Source: Radiobacillus kanasensis (lineage in GTDB: Bacteria; Bacillota; Bacilli; Bacillales; Amphibacillaceae). From it: a DNA stretch of 64,000 nucleotides. The DNA is taken from positions 3,044,001-3,108,000 of the forward strand of contig NZ_CP088020.1 of NCBI RefSeq assembly GCF_021049245.1, in the 5' to 3' direction. Below, one piece after another: positions 1 through 6,948 of the stretch. Both the position numbers and the translations under genes were made by a program. The stretch's first letter is position 1. Every line of letters starts with the position of its first letter. A model generated the notes under the pieces. It ran no database searches and was not told the origin of the DNA. It saw only the letters and a program-made list of their open reading frames with translations.

Positions 1-858
1 AATAAACACCGTATGGCTATTCTAAAACTATTAAGTGAGAGACCTCATAACGTAAATGAACTATCCGAAAGATTAGGTTTACCTTTTTCAACGACAGCGG
101 TCAATGTCAAGAAGCTCGAGGATGTTCAGTTAATTTCAACGGAACTACTCCCCGGACGTGGTACTCAAAAAGTAAATACAAAAACCTACGATCAAATTAT
201 TATTGATATTGGTCCTAAGGAAACCAACCAAGGTCAAATGCTAACCTATGAGATGCCAGTTGGCGATTATGCAGACTGTCATGTTGAACCAAGTTGTGGC
301 ATTGTTGGACTGGATGATTACATAGGAATGCAGGATGATCCAAGGTCTTTTTACGAGGCAGAGCGAGTACAAGGTGAACTCATTTTCTTTCGAACAGGTT
401 ATGTCGAATACCGATTTCCGAATAGACTACCTTATGGAAAATCTGCAAAACAAATCGAATTTAGTGCAGAATTATGTTCAGAAGCACCTTTACATCGTTT
501 AGATTGGCCATCCGATATTACGTTTTGGCTAAATGGACATGAATTGGGAACATGGACTTCTCCTGGCGACTTCGGGGGTGAACGAGGACTATTAACCCCT
601 ACTTGGTGGATGACCAATCACACCCAATACGGGCTATTAAAAAATTGGAAAGTAACAAACGATGGGGTCTATCTGGACGGCATGAAAGTATCCGACGCTT
701 TCACTATTGAAACCCTTGCTATTCAAGATAAACCCTACATTTCCTTCAAAATCGGAATAAAAGAAGATTCCCCTAATCAAGGTGGATTAAATCTATTCGG
801 ATCTAAATTCGGAAATTACGAACAAGGAATCTTGATGAAACTGCAATATACAGATTAA
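1..858 (+). CDS. ArsR-type winged-helix transcriptional regulator, 5'-truncated by the window edge
   Basis: The reading frame is open to base 1 (N-K-H-R precedes the first internal ATG at 13), so the true start probably lies upstream. The first ~45 visible residues form a helix-turn-helix of the ArsR type (ILKLLSERPHNVNELSERLG, then STTAVNVKKLEDVQLI). The remaining ~235 residues are a beta-rich domain with no metal-binding cysteine pattern that I recognise; it contains WPSDITFWLNGHELG and a TWWMTNHTQYG stretch. It is followed by a strong terminator and then a sugar-degradation operon, so it may be a sugar-responsive repressor of the downstream GH43/ABC/GH2 genes; that role is inferred from position. 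The HTH call is firm; the ligand is unknown. Confidence 0.75.
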   Translation, partial: NKHRMAILKLLSERPHNVNELSERLGLPFSTTAVNVKKLEDVQLISTELLPGRGTQKVNTKTYDQIIIDIGPKETNQGQMLTYEMPVGDYADCHVEPSCGIVGLDDYIGMQDDPRSFYEAERVQGELIFFRTGYVEYRFPNRLPYGKSAKQIEFSAELCSEAPLHRLDWPSDITFWLNGHELGTWTSPGDFGGERGLLTPTWWMTNHTQYGLLKNWKVTNDGVYLDGMKVSDAFTIETLAIQDKPYISFKIGIKEDSPNQGGLNLFGSKFGNYEQGILMKLQYTD

Positions 859-860
859 GC

Positions 861-893
861 AAACTCCTTCCACAACATGGAAGGAGTTTTTTA
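861..893 (+). terminator. Rho-independent terminator after the ArsR-type gene
   Basis: An 11-bp perfect stem (AAACTCCTTCC / GGAAGGAGTTT) with a 7-nt loop is followed by a T-run. It lies 3 bases after the stop codon. Confidence 0.9.
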
Positions 894-925
894 TTACAAC
901 TTTTTATTTTTTATTATAATATTTA

Positions 926-955
926 TTGAAATAAAACATATATTTGTAATATAAT
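926..955 (+). promoter_or_regulatory. Sigma-A-type promoter of the GH43/ABC operon
   Basis: TTGAAA at 926-931, an 18-bp spacer, then TATAAT at 950-955. It is well placed for transcription of the gene starting near 1000. Confidence 0.6.
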
Positions 956-961
956 ATGTTT
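934..961. promoter_or_regulatory. Inverted repeat over the promoter, candidate operator
   Basis: Eight-base arms AAACATAT (934-941) and ATATGTTT (954-961) are perfect inverted repeats. They span the spacer and -10 box of the promoter above. This is the geometry of a repressor site and could be the target of the adjacent ArsR-type regulator (inference). Confidence 0.4.
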
Positions 962-1015
962 GCAACCTAAAACATTGGAAAGGAGTGAAACCGGATATCC
1001 ATAATCAGATACTTT

Positions 1016-2017
1016 TTGATGATAGCTTTCATTCTCGTACTCATGACAAGCTGTTCGAACAACTCCAACCAAACGACGTACACCAACCCAGTATTCGAAC
1101 CAGTTCTCGCCGATCCGGCTATCATTAAAGGAAAAGATGGTTATTTTTATGCGTATGGAACAGAAGATGCTTGGGGGGATCAGTCCGAAACAAAACTAGT
1201 ACCCATCCTTAGATCTAGCAATCTCGTGGACTGGGAGTATGCTGGGGAAGCTTTTCAAACGAAACCTTCTTGGAAAGGATCTGGAAGTATTTGGGCTCCA
1301 GATATTACATTTTACAAAGAGAAATATTACCTTTACTATTCATTATCCATCTGGGGTGATGCTAATCCAGGAATCGGAGTAGCAGTTTCCGAAAAACCAA
1401 GTGGTCCGTTTCAAGATAAAGGAAAGCTTTTTACAAGTGAAGAAATTGGAGTAGCCAACTCTATCGATCCTTATTTCTATTTCGAAGACGATCAGCCCTA
1501 CTTATTCTGGGGAAGCTTCCATGGAATATACGGAGTCAAGCTATCCGAAGATGGGCTTGCTGTCAGCGGAGAACCCTTCCAGATTGCTGGGGACGCTTTC
1601 GAAGCACCTTATATAATCGAAAGAAATGACTACTACTATTTCTTTGGGTCAAAAGGATCTTGTTGCGATGGTCAAAACAGTACGTACTATGTCGCAGTCG
1701 CCAGATCAAAGCAATTAGATGGACCTTATGTGGATCAAAATGGAGAGTCTCTTATGAAAAATGGTGGTACTACCATACTTGAATCCTCTGAATCTAGTAA
1801 TTTTGCAGGACCGGGACATAATGCCATTATGCAAGACGATGAGGGACAAGATTGGATTGTGTACCATGCCATAGAAAAAGAGGAACCTCTATTATGGACA
1901 GGTGCAACAAGACGCCCACTCATGATTGATCCGATCATTTGGAAAGATGGGTGGCCAACGGTTGAAAAAGGACTTCCCAGTGAAACAGAACAGAATGGCC
2001 CTGTGATGAAAGATTGA
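1016..2017 (+). CDS. GH43-family glycoside hydrolase, lipoprotein (start codon uncertain)
   Basis: A five-bladed beta-propeller glycosidase of family 43 type: the N-terminal block has VLADPAIIKGKDGYFYAY (catalytic-base Asp in DPAI), then SIWAPDITFYKEKYYLYYS, a GVANSIDPYFYFEDDQPYLFWG block and a later DAFEAPYIIERNDYYYFFG (candidate acid Glu). Such enzymes cut arabinose- or xylose-containing side chains; the exact substrate is open. A lipobox (LVLMTSCSN) predicts an anchored outer-face enzyme. The first usable start is TTG 1016 or ATG 1019, but no ribosome binding site lies near it. AAAGGAG at 979-985 is correctly spaced for the in-frame codon ATA at 995. Translation from there gives a proper signal peptide n-region (SIIRYFL) that the short form lacks. 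Either ATA is used or an ATG start has decayed. Confidence 0.8.
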   Translation: MMIAFILVLMTSCSNNSNQTTYTNPVFEPVLADPAIIKGKDGYFYAYGTEDAWGDQSETKLVPILRSSNLVDWEYAGEAFQTKPSWKGSGSIWAPDITFYKEKYYLYYSLSIWGDANPGIGVAVSEKPSGPFQDKGKLFTSEEIGVANSIDPYFYFEDDQPYLFWGSFHGIYGVKLSEDGLAVSGEPFQIAGDAFEAPYIIERNDYYYFFGSKGSCCDGQNSTYYVAVARSKQLDGPYVDQNGESLMKNGGTTILESSESSNFAGPGHNAIMQDDEGQDWIVYHAIEKEEPLLWTGATRRPLMIDPIIWKDGWPTVEKGLPSETEQNGPVMKD

Positions 2018-2035
2018 CTTTAGTTTACGAACATT

Positions 2036-2051
2036 TTGAAAGCGCTTTATA
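2036..2051. promoter_or_regulatory. cre-like CcpA site
   Basis: TTGAAAGCGCTTTATA fits the Bacillus catabolite-responsive element form WTGAAARCGYTTWNN. It lies between the GH43 stop and the binding-protein start, so glucose repression of the importer is likely (inference). Confidence 0.55.
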
Positions 2052-2074
2052 TTTTTAGTGAAGAGGTGAATGAA

Positions 2075-3349
2075 ATGGAAAAATGTAAAAAATGGCTAGG
2101 ACTTGGATTGTTGTTAATCCTTATTAGCTTATTAGCTGCATGTAGTGGGAACGATGGTACGCCTACCACTTCTGATGAAGGTGGGGAATCAGATACATCC
2201 GAAATTTCCTTCTGGGCACCATTCTCCGGTCCTGATGGTCCGAAGATGAAGGAAATTGTGGACGCCTATAACAAATCTCAAGACAAGTACAAGGTTAATT
2301 TCCAAATTGTCCCGCAAACGGAATATTACAAAACAGTAGATTTGGCTTTCAATGGGGAAAAGAATATGCCAGATGTCCTGATCATGCACGGCGATCAAAT
2401 CTTTACTTATTCGGAAAAAGATGTTCTGAAAAACCTCAATGATTTAATGGGAGATGTCATTACAAAAGAACAATATCATGAAAAGGGAATTGAAGGTGCA
2501 ACCGTAAACGGAAATCTTTTTGGAGTCCCTTTAGATATTCATCCCCTTCTCTTTTATTGGAACAAGGACCTTTTTGAAGCAGCAGGACTAGATCCAGATT
2601 CTCCACCACAAACAAGAGAAGAATTTTTACAGTATGCCGAAAAGTTAACAGATACAGATAAAAACCAATATGGATTTGCTGTCCCTACGCTATGGCCACA
2701 GCAGTTTATTTTCCCAACCATCGTTGCACAGAATGGTGGACAGCTTTATAAAGACGGATCAGTAAACTTTACGTCAGATGCTGTTGTAAATGCTCTACAG
2801 TTTGAAAGAGACTTAATTGAAAAATACAAAGTATCCCCTGAAAACGTTCAACAAGATGGGGAAGTAACGTTATTCCTACAAGGTAAAAATGCGATGCACC
2901 TAAATGGACCGTGGATGCTTAAGCAATGGCAAGATGCTGGAATTAACTTTGGAGTTGCTCCTGTTCCGCAGTTAGGTACCGAACAACAAGCCGTTTATGC
3001 CAACTCTCATAACTTTGTCATTCCTAAAGATGTAAAGGAAAACAAAGTGGAAGGAATCACAGACTTCATTAAATATGTGGGAGACAACGGAATGGCTTGG
3101 GCAGAGTCCGGGCAAGCACCTGCATCCAAAGCCATTTATGAGAGTGACGAATTCCAAGAAGTGAACAAACAATCTCCACAAGTTGCCAAGCAATTTGATT
3201 ATGTAACCTTTACTCCTGATGTAGAAAATTGGGGTCTAGCAACAGATCCACTTTTTGAAGCAATCAACCTTACATTACTTGGGGAAAAGAGTGCAGAAGA
3301 GGCTCTAGCGGAGGCACAAGAAAAAGCTACTAAAGCACTAAGTAATTAA
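2075..3349 (+). CDS. Sugar ABC transporter substrate-binding lipoprotein (CUT1 family)
   Basis: An extracellular solute-binding protein of about 424 residues with a typical lipoprotein signal (LILISLLAACSG). It has the family's closed/open sugar-binding fold signatures (ISFWAPFSGPDGPKMKEIVDAYN near the N-terminus; MHLNGPWMLKQWQDAG in the middle). The start is ATG 2075, not the upstream in-frame TTG at 2036, because AAGAGGTG at 2061-2068 is correctly spaced. It captures the oligosaccharide released by the neighbouring GH43/GH2 enzymes (inference) and passes it to the permeases at 3432 and 6098. No ATPase gene is present in the operon. Confidence 0.92.
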   Translation: MEKCKKWLGLGLLLILISLLAACSGNDGTPTTSDEGGESDTSEISFWAPFSGPDGPKMKEIVDAYNKSQDKYKVNFQIVPQTEYYKTVDLAFNGEKNMPDVLIMHGDQIFTYSEKDVLKNLNDLMGDVITKEQYHEKGIEGATVNGNLFGVPLDIHPLLFYWNKDLFEAAGLDPDSPPQTREEFLQYAEKLTDTDKNQYGFAVPTLWPQQFIFPTIVAQNGGQLYKDGSVNFTSDAVVNALQFERDLIEKYKVSPENVQQDGEVTLFLQGKNAMHLNGPWMLKQWQDAGINFGVAPVPQLGTEQQAVYANSHNFVIPKDVKENKVEGITDFIKYVGDNGMAWAESGQAPASKAIYESDEFQEVNKQSPQVAKQFDYVTFTPDVENWGLATDPLFEAINLTLLGEKSAEEALAEAQEKATKALSN

Positions 3350-3358
3350 ACATCCACC

Positions 3359-3400
3359 AGAAAGATAGGCAAGTGATGAACTTGCTTGTCTTTCTTCTTT
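3359..3400 (+). terminator. Intercistronic stem-loop after the binding-protein gene
   Basis: A 16-bp arm (3359-3374) pairs with 3380-3395, with only two G-T wobbles and a 5-nt loop, followed by a T-rich tract. It sits inside the operon, so partial termination or mRNA stabilisation that favours the binding protein over the permeases is the likely effect. Confidence 0.7.
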
Positions 3401-3431
3401 AAAGATGATTCCCTTAATTGAGGTGAAAAGG

Positions 3432-4352
3432 ATGGCAAGTCAGAATAGGAAGAAAAACAAGAATCTAAACACTAAGTTCACATCATTTCTGTTTGTTCTT
3501 CCCTACCTACTTTTGTTTATAGGCTTTATGCTTATTCCACTAGTTTACGGGATTTACATTAGCTTTCATGATTATAACTTATTATCCAAAGAGCATCCTT
3601 TCATTGGATTTGCAAACTACGTAGAAATCTTCACACCAGATTCGGCTTTATCAACCATGTTCCTAGAAGGTCTTTGGAAAACATTTCAATTTGTCTTATA
3701 CTCTGTTCCACTATTGGTTATTATCGGGCTGGCTTTGGCTCTGTTACTAAATGCATTACCTAAAAAAATAAGAGGATTATTTCGGACCATCTATTTCATT
3801 CCTTATGCGATTTCGGTTTCGGTTATATCTATTATTTTTCTATGGATTCTAGATACAAACTCAGGTTTTTTAAATATCTTCTTAATGAAGCTAGGAATGG
3901 ATCAGCCTATCGCATGGTTAACGGAGCAACCCTTTGCTTGGGTATCTATTGTTGCCGCAACTATCTGGTGGACCATTGGTTTTAACATGATTATCTTTAT
4001 AAACGCTCTTAATGAAGTGCCGGAGGAGTATTATGAAGCAGCGGCCATTGACGGTGCAAGTGCCTGGAGCAAGTTTGTTCACATCACATTACCAACGATA
4101 CGACCGATTATGCTATTCGTCGTCATCACATCAACGATTGCATCGTTTAACGTATATGGTCAGCCCTATTTAATGACACGAGGTGGACCAGGCGACTCCA
4201 CAGAAGTTCTTCTCATAGAAATTGTCGAGCAGGCGTTTACCCAACGGGAACTTGGTTCTGCATCAGCTATGGCGATTCTAATGGCCTTGCTTATGATGAT
4301 TATCTCCGTTATTCAATTCAAAATCGCTAACCCAGCTAAAGACCTGCGGTAA
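3432..4352 (+). CDS. Sugar ABC transporter permease (MalF/LplB type)
   Basis: A six-helix inner-membrane permease of about 306 residues. The ATPase-contact EAA loop is visible as EEYYEAAAIDGASAWSKFVHITLPTIRP, and the C-terminal YLMTRGGPGDST is typical of the MalF-like subunit. The start is ATG 3432 with GAGGTGA just upstream; the longer in-frame form beginning at 3405 lacks a site. Its natural partner is the permease at 6098, now separated from it by an IS110-family insertion. The insertion therefore probably lowers or uncouples expression of the downstream half of the operon. Confidence 0.92.
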   Translation: MASQNRKKNKNLNTKFTSFLFVLPYLLLFIGFMLIPLVYGIYISFHDYNLLSKEHPFIGFANYVEIFTPDSALSTMFLEGLWKTFQFVLYSVPLLVIIGLALALLLNALPKKIRGLFRTIYFIPYAISVSVISIIFLWILDTNSGFLNIFLMKLGMDQPIAWLTEQPFAWVSIVAATIWWTIGFNMIIFINALNEVPEEYYEAAAIDGASAWSKFVHITLPTIRPIMLFVVITSTIASFNVYGQPYLMTRGGPGDSTEVLLIEIVEQAFTQRELGSASAMAILMALLMMIISVIQFKIANPAKDLR

Positions 4353-4417
4353 TATGTCAAGTCAAAATTAATTAAATATTTGATTATCAAGGTCCAAATT
4401 TATTAAAAAAGGCAACA

Positions 4418-4459
4418 CGAAACTAGACCAGTAAAATATGTAAATTACTGGGAGTTTCG
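4418..4459 (-). terminator. Stem-loop at the 3' end of the transposase gene
   Basis: CGAAACT (4418-4424) pairs with AGTTTCG (4453-4459), and CCAGTAA (4428-4434) with TTACTGG (4445-4451). On the minus strand a T-run follows about 10 bases later. It may terminate the transposase transcript or be part of the right-end recombination structure. Confidence 0.45.
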
Positions 4460-4485
4460 AAAAGGATTTAGAAGCTAGTTATGCT

Positions 4486-5715
4486 TCATTCATTCACGCT
4501 CCTTTTCGACGTGTAGACTTGGTGATTGCGTAGTAGCGCATCAACCAAACGTACTAATTTTCTTGCGGTTAAGACGAGTGCCCTTTTATGTTGGTGTTTT
4601 GGTACTTCTTTGTATTTCTTCGCGTAATACTCTTGGTACTCAGGAACTTGTCTTCTTACCGAGTTGGCGGCTTCAACAAGGTAATATCTAAGATACTGAT
4701 TCCCATTACGAGATAGCGAAGTATCTTCAGCTGTAAAGCGTCCTGATTGATTTTTACGCCAATAGAGGCCCGCGTATTTAGCAATCTTTGTCTCATCATC
4801 AAAGCGTTCAATTTGGCCAATTTCAGCAATAATGCCAGCAGAAAACACAGGTCCAATGCCAGGGATAGTTTCAAGTGTTTCGGTTAATCCAGCCATGATT
4901 CGTTTTATGGCTTTATCAATCTCTTTTATTTGTTTCTGAAGTGTGCGAATCACTTCAATAGTGGTGCCAAGGATGAGATCAATAGAATCTTCAACAACCT
5001 TATCTAATCGATAGGAAGAACGGACAGCTTTTTGAATGGATCTCGCTACACATTCGGGATCTCCAAAACGATTTTTCCCTTTCTCTTGAAGGAATGCAGC
5101 TAGATCTTCCAATGGCATTTGTGACAGTTCTTCCAAGCTAAATTTCTCGAAAAAGAGTTCCATCATCGCATTACCAAAAACGGAAGAGTCCACTTCCTCT
5201 TGAAAGGTATTGCATTTGAAACTCAAGTGTTGGAGAAAGTGCTGCTTTTCTTTTGTCACTTGATGAACGAGTTGATATCTTGAGCGTGTAAGTTGTTGGA
5301 GCGCTATATATTGGCTCTCTTTAACAACAGACATATTGGCCCGGCCAAAGCGAAGATAATCGGCGATAACAAACGCATCAATCTCATCGGTTTTGTCCAT
5401 ATCGCTATAACTCTTCTTAAAGTTCTTTATCTGTTTGGGATTCATAACAAAAACTTGTGTACCAAGTGCCTTGAGTGACTCGTCATTATGAAAAAACATA
5501 GATGGATGAAAGCTATAAACCGACGTAGACTCAAGACCGATTTTGAGTGTATCAACCTTTTGGCCTTTTACACACTCTAATATAGAATTTCGTAATTCTG
5601 TAGCACCTGGTAAATCATTGGATACGGTGAAGGTTCTGAGTTTGTCTCCTTCACCATTTAGTAAACAAACCTTGATATCAAAAGAACTAACATCTAATCC
5701 AGCAAATAATTTCAT
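4486..5715 (-). CDS. IS110-family transposase (DEDD recombinase)
   Basis: A 409-residue protein. The N-terminal RuvC-like DEDD domain shows FAGLDVSSFDIKVCLL (first Asp, D8), KIGLESTSVY (Glu) and DKTDEIDAFVIADYLRFGR (the two later Asp). The C-terminal transposase_20 domain shows LETIPGIGPVFSAGIIAEIG (helix-hairpin-helix-like), KYAGLYWRKNQSGRF and the serine-bearing LSRNGNQYLRYYLVEAANSVRR. The length and all four acidic residues are intact, so it may be active. In this family the enzyme recombines a circular intermediate into a target chosen by a noncoding bridge RNA. GGAGGG lies about 10 bases upstream of the ATG. Confidence 0.93.
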   Translation of the reverse strand: MKLFAGLDVSSFDIKVCLLNGEGDKLRTFTVSNDLPGATELRNSILECVKGQKVDTLKIGLESTSVYSFHPSMFFHNDESLKALGTQVFVMNPKQIKNFKKSYSDMDKTDEIDAFVIADYLRFGRANMSVVKESQYIALQQLTRSRYQLVHQVTKEKQHFLQHLSFKCNTFQEEVDSSVFGNAMMELFFEKFSLEELSQMPLEDLAAFLQEKGKNRFGDPECVARSIQKAVRSSYRLDKVVEDSIDLILGTTIEVIRTLQKQIKEIDKAIKRIMAGLTETLETIPGIGPVFSAGIIAEIGQIERFDDETKIAKYAGLYWRKNQSGRFTAEDTSLSRNGNQYLRYYLVEAANSVRRQVPEYQEYYAKKYKEVPKHQHKRALVLTARKLVRLVDALLRNHQVYTSKRSVNE

Positions 5716-5719
5716 GGGG

Positions 5720-5975
5720 GATACCCTCCTTTCAAATGAGAATCATTGGTACTTGTTTCTTGGACGCCCTGAGATATCCCTAGTGTGAACGCCGATCAGC
5801 AACCTCGTGTATCAGTACTATCCTTGGTTCGAAAGCCGCCCTAGAGCTACTAACATCTAGGTTCGAATACCAAGGTGCACAGCCTGCGAGTAGGAAGTTC
5901 CGCACGTACACTGGGAAACAGTCTTGAAGTGTGGTCGAGCCACAGGAGGAGAAAGAATTGTCCCAAATGATCCTA
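5720..5975 (-). ncRNA. Candidate IS110 bridge RNA in the transposase 5' noncoding end
   Basis: The region between the transposase start and the element's left end folds strongly. CCTTGG-TTCGAA (5822-5833) pairs with TTCGAA-TA-CCAAGG (5862-5875); inside it CCTAGA (5840-5845) pairs with TCTAGG (5856-5861), leaving asymmetric internal loops. TGTGG/CCACA forms a second hairpin near 5934-5944. A promoter-like pair lies upstream on the minus strand (TTGGAC at 6009-6004, 17-bp spacer, GATAAT at 5986-5981). The position, size and internal-loop architecture match the bridge RNA of IS110-group elements. The exact RNA ends are inferred. Confidence 0.55.
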
Positions 5976-6010
5976 AAACCATTATCTAGAAATATCTCAG
6001 GGTGTCCAAG
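5759..6010. repeat. 19-bp inverted repeat bracketing the structured region of the IS element
   Basis: CTTGGACGCCCTGAGATAT at 5759-5777 and ATATCTCAGGGTGTCCAAG at 5992-6010 are inverted copies with one mismatch, about 215 bases apart. The outer copy also supplies the -35-like box of the candidate bridge-RNA promoter. Confidence 0.8.
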
Positions 6011-6097
6011 ACTTTTTGACATAGAAAGCAGGGAAATTGTAAAGATTGAAGGCTCTTAATAGAGGGCCTAAACATAATATACGAGGAGGTAAATAAG

Positions 6098-6931
6098 ATG
6101 AAAAGCCCTGGCAAAAAAACATTACTAATCTTATTAGCAACCGTTATGGCTATTTTGTTCCTTATTCCGATCGTTTGGATGATCTCCACCTCCTTCAAAA
6201 GTGACTTTGAAGCAATAGCTGGTGGGTTGAATTGGATCCCTAAACAATTCACCTGGGAGAATTACACGTACACCTTATTCTCCGATATGATTACGGTACC
6301 TATTTTTAAGTGGATGTTTAACTCCATTTTTGTAGGAATCGCTGGTACTGCGATTATCGTTGCCGTGGATGCAATGGCCGCATATGGTCTGGCAAGATTA
6401 GATGTGCCATTTAAGAAATTCCTATTTCCTTTATTCATCAGTACATTAATGATCCCTTTTGTCATTACATTTTTACCGATGTACATGCAATTTAGCCAAT
6501 TAGGCCTCTTAAACACGTATGCAGCATTAATTTTCCCTTATACGGCCAATGCATTTGGAGTGTTCCTACTGTACCAATTTTTCAGAGGGTTCCCGAAAGA
6601 ATTGGAAGAAGCAGCTGTCCTAGATGGTGCAAACAAATGGAAGATTTTCACTAGAGTCGTTCTTCCGTCAGCCCGACCTATCATGTGGACATTAGCGATC
6701 TTTTCCTTTATGCAAATCTACAACGATTTCCTGTGGCCACTAGTCGCAACAAATACACCAGAGATGCGGACGATTACAACAGGAATTGCCATTATGCAAC
6801 AAGGAAGCTTTGTTTCCTCCTTCGGAAAACTGATGGCCCTAACAACGATTGCTACTGTACCAATCTTGATTCTATTTTTAATTGGACAAAAACAACTCAT
6901 AAAAGGAATTACGCAAACTGGGATTAAATAA
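6098..6931 (+). CDS. Sugar ABC transporter permease (MalG/LplC type)
   Basis: A 277-residue six-helix permease. The EAA loop reads PKELEEAAVLDGANKWKIFTRVVLPSARP, and the protein ends in LIGQKQLIKGITQTGIK, the usual MalG-like C-terminus. ATG 6098 follows GAGGAGGT at 6083-6090. It is the second permease of the importer begun at 2075, and lies just right of the IS110-type insertion. Its transcription now depends on read-through or on a promoter in the element's right flank. Confidence 0.92.
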   Translation: MKSPGKKTLLILLATVMAILFLIPIVWMISTSFKSDFEAIAGGLNWIPKQFTWENYTYTLFSDMITVPIFKWMFNSIFVGIAGTAIIVAVDAMAAYGLARLDVPFKKFLFPLFISTLMIPFVITFLPMYMQFSQLGLLNTYAALIFPYTANAFGVFLLYQFFRGFPKELEEAAVLDGANKWKIFTRVVLPSARPIMWTLAIFSFMQIYNDFLWPLVATNTPEMRTITTGIAIMQQGSFVSSFGKLMALTTIATVPILILFLIGQKQLIKGITQTGIK

Positions 6932-6948
6932 CAGCGGAGGTATGACAA

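Larger units (their letters stand above)
4400..6050 (-). mobile_element. IS110-family insertion sequence (ends approximate)
   Basis: One DEDD transposase gene with about 0.1 kb of noncoding DNA at its 3' side and about 0.3 kb of highly structured noncoding DNA at its 5' side. A long 5' noncoding end is the arrangement of the IS110 group (bridge RNA in the left end). The element lies between two permease genes that are normally adjacent. I could not fix the exact ends: no terminal inverted repeat or target duplication is obvious, which is usual for this family. Confidence 0.75.

Noticed and set aside
4420..4435. DasR/dre-like ACTGGTCTAG within the IS right end
   Set aside because: Only a half-site; it is part of the stem-loop next to the transposase stop and has no promoter context.
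5780..6022. 80-codon minus-strand ORF upstream of the transposase
   Set aside because: It covers the structured noncoding end of the IS110-type element, its product has no recognisable features, and the RNA structure explains the sequence better.
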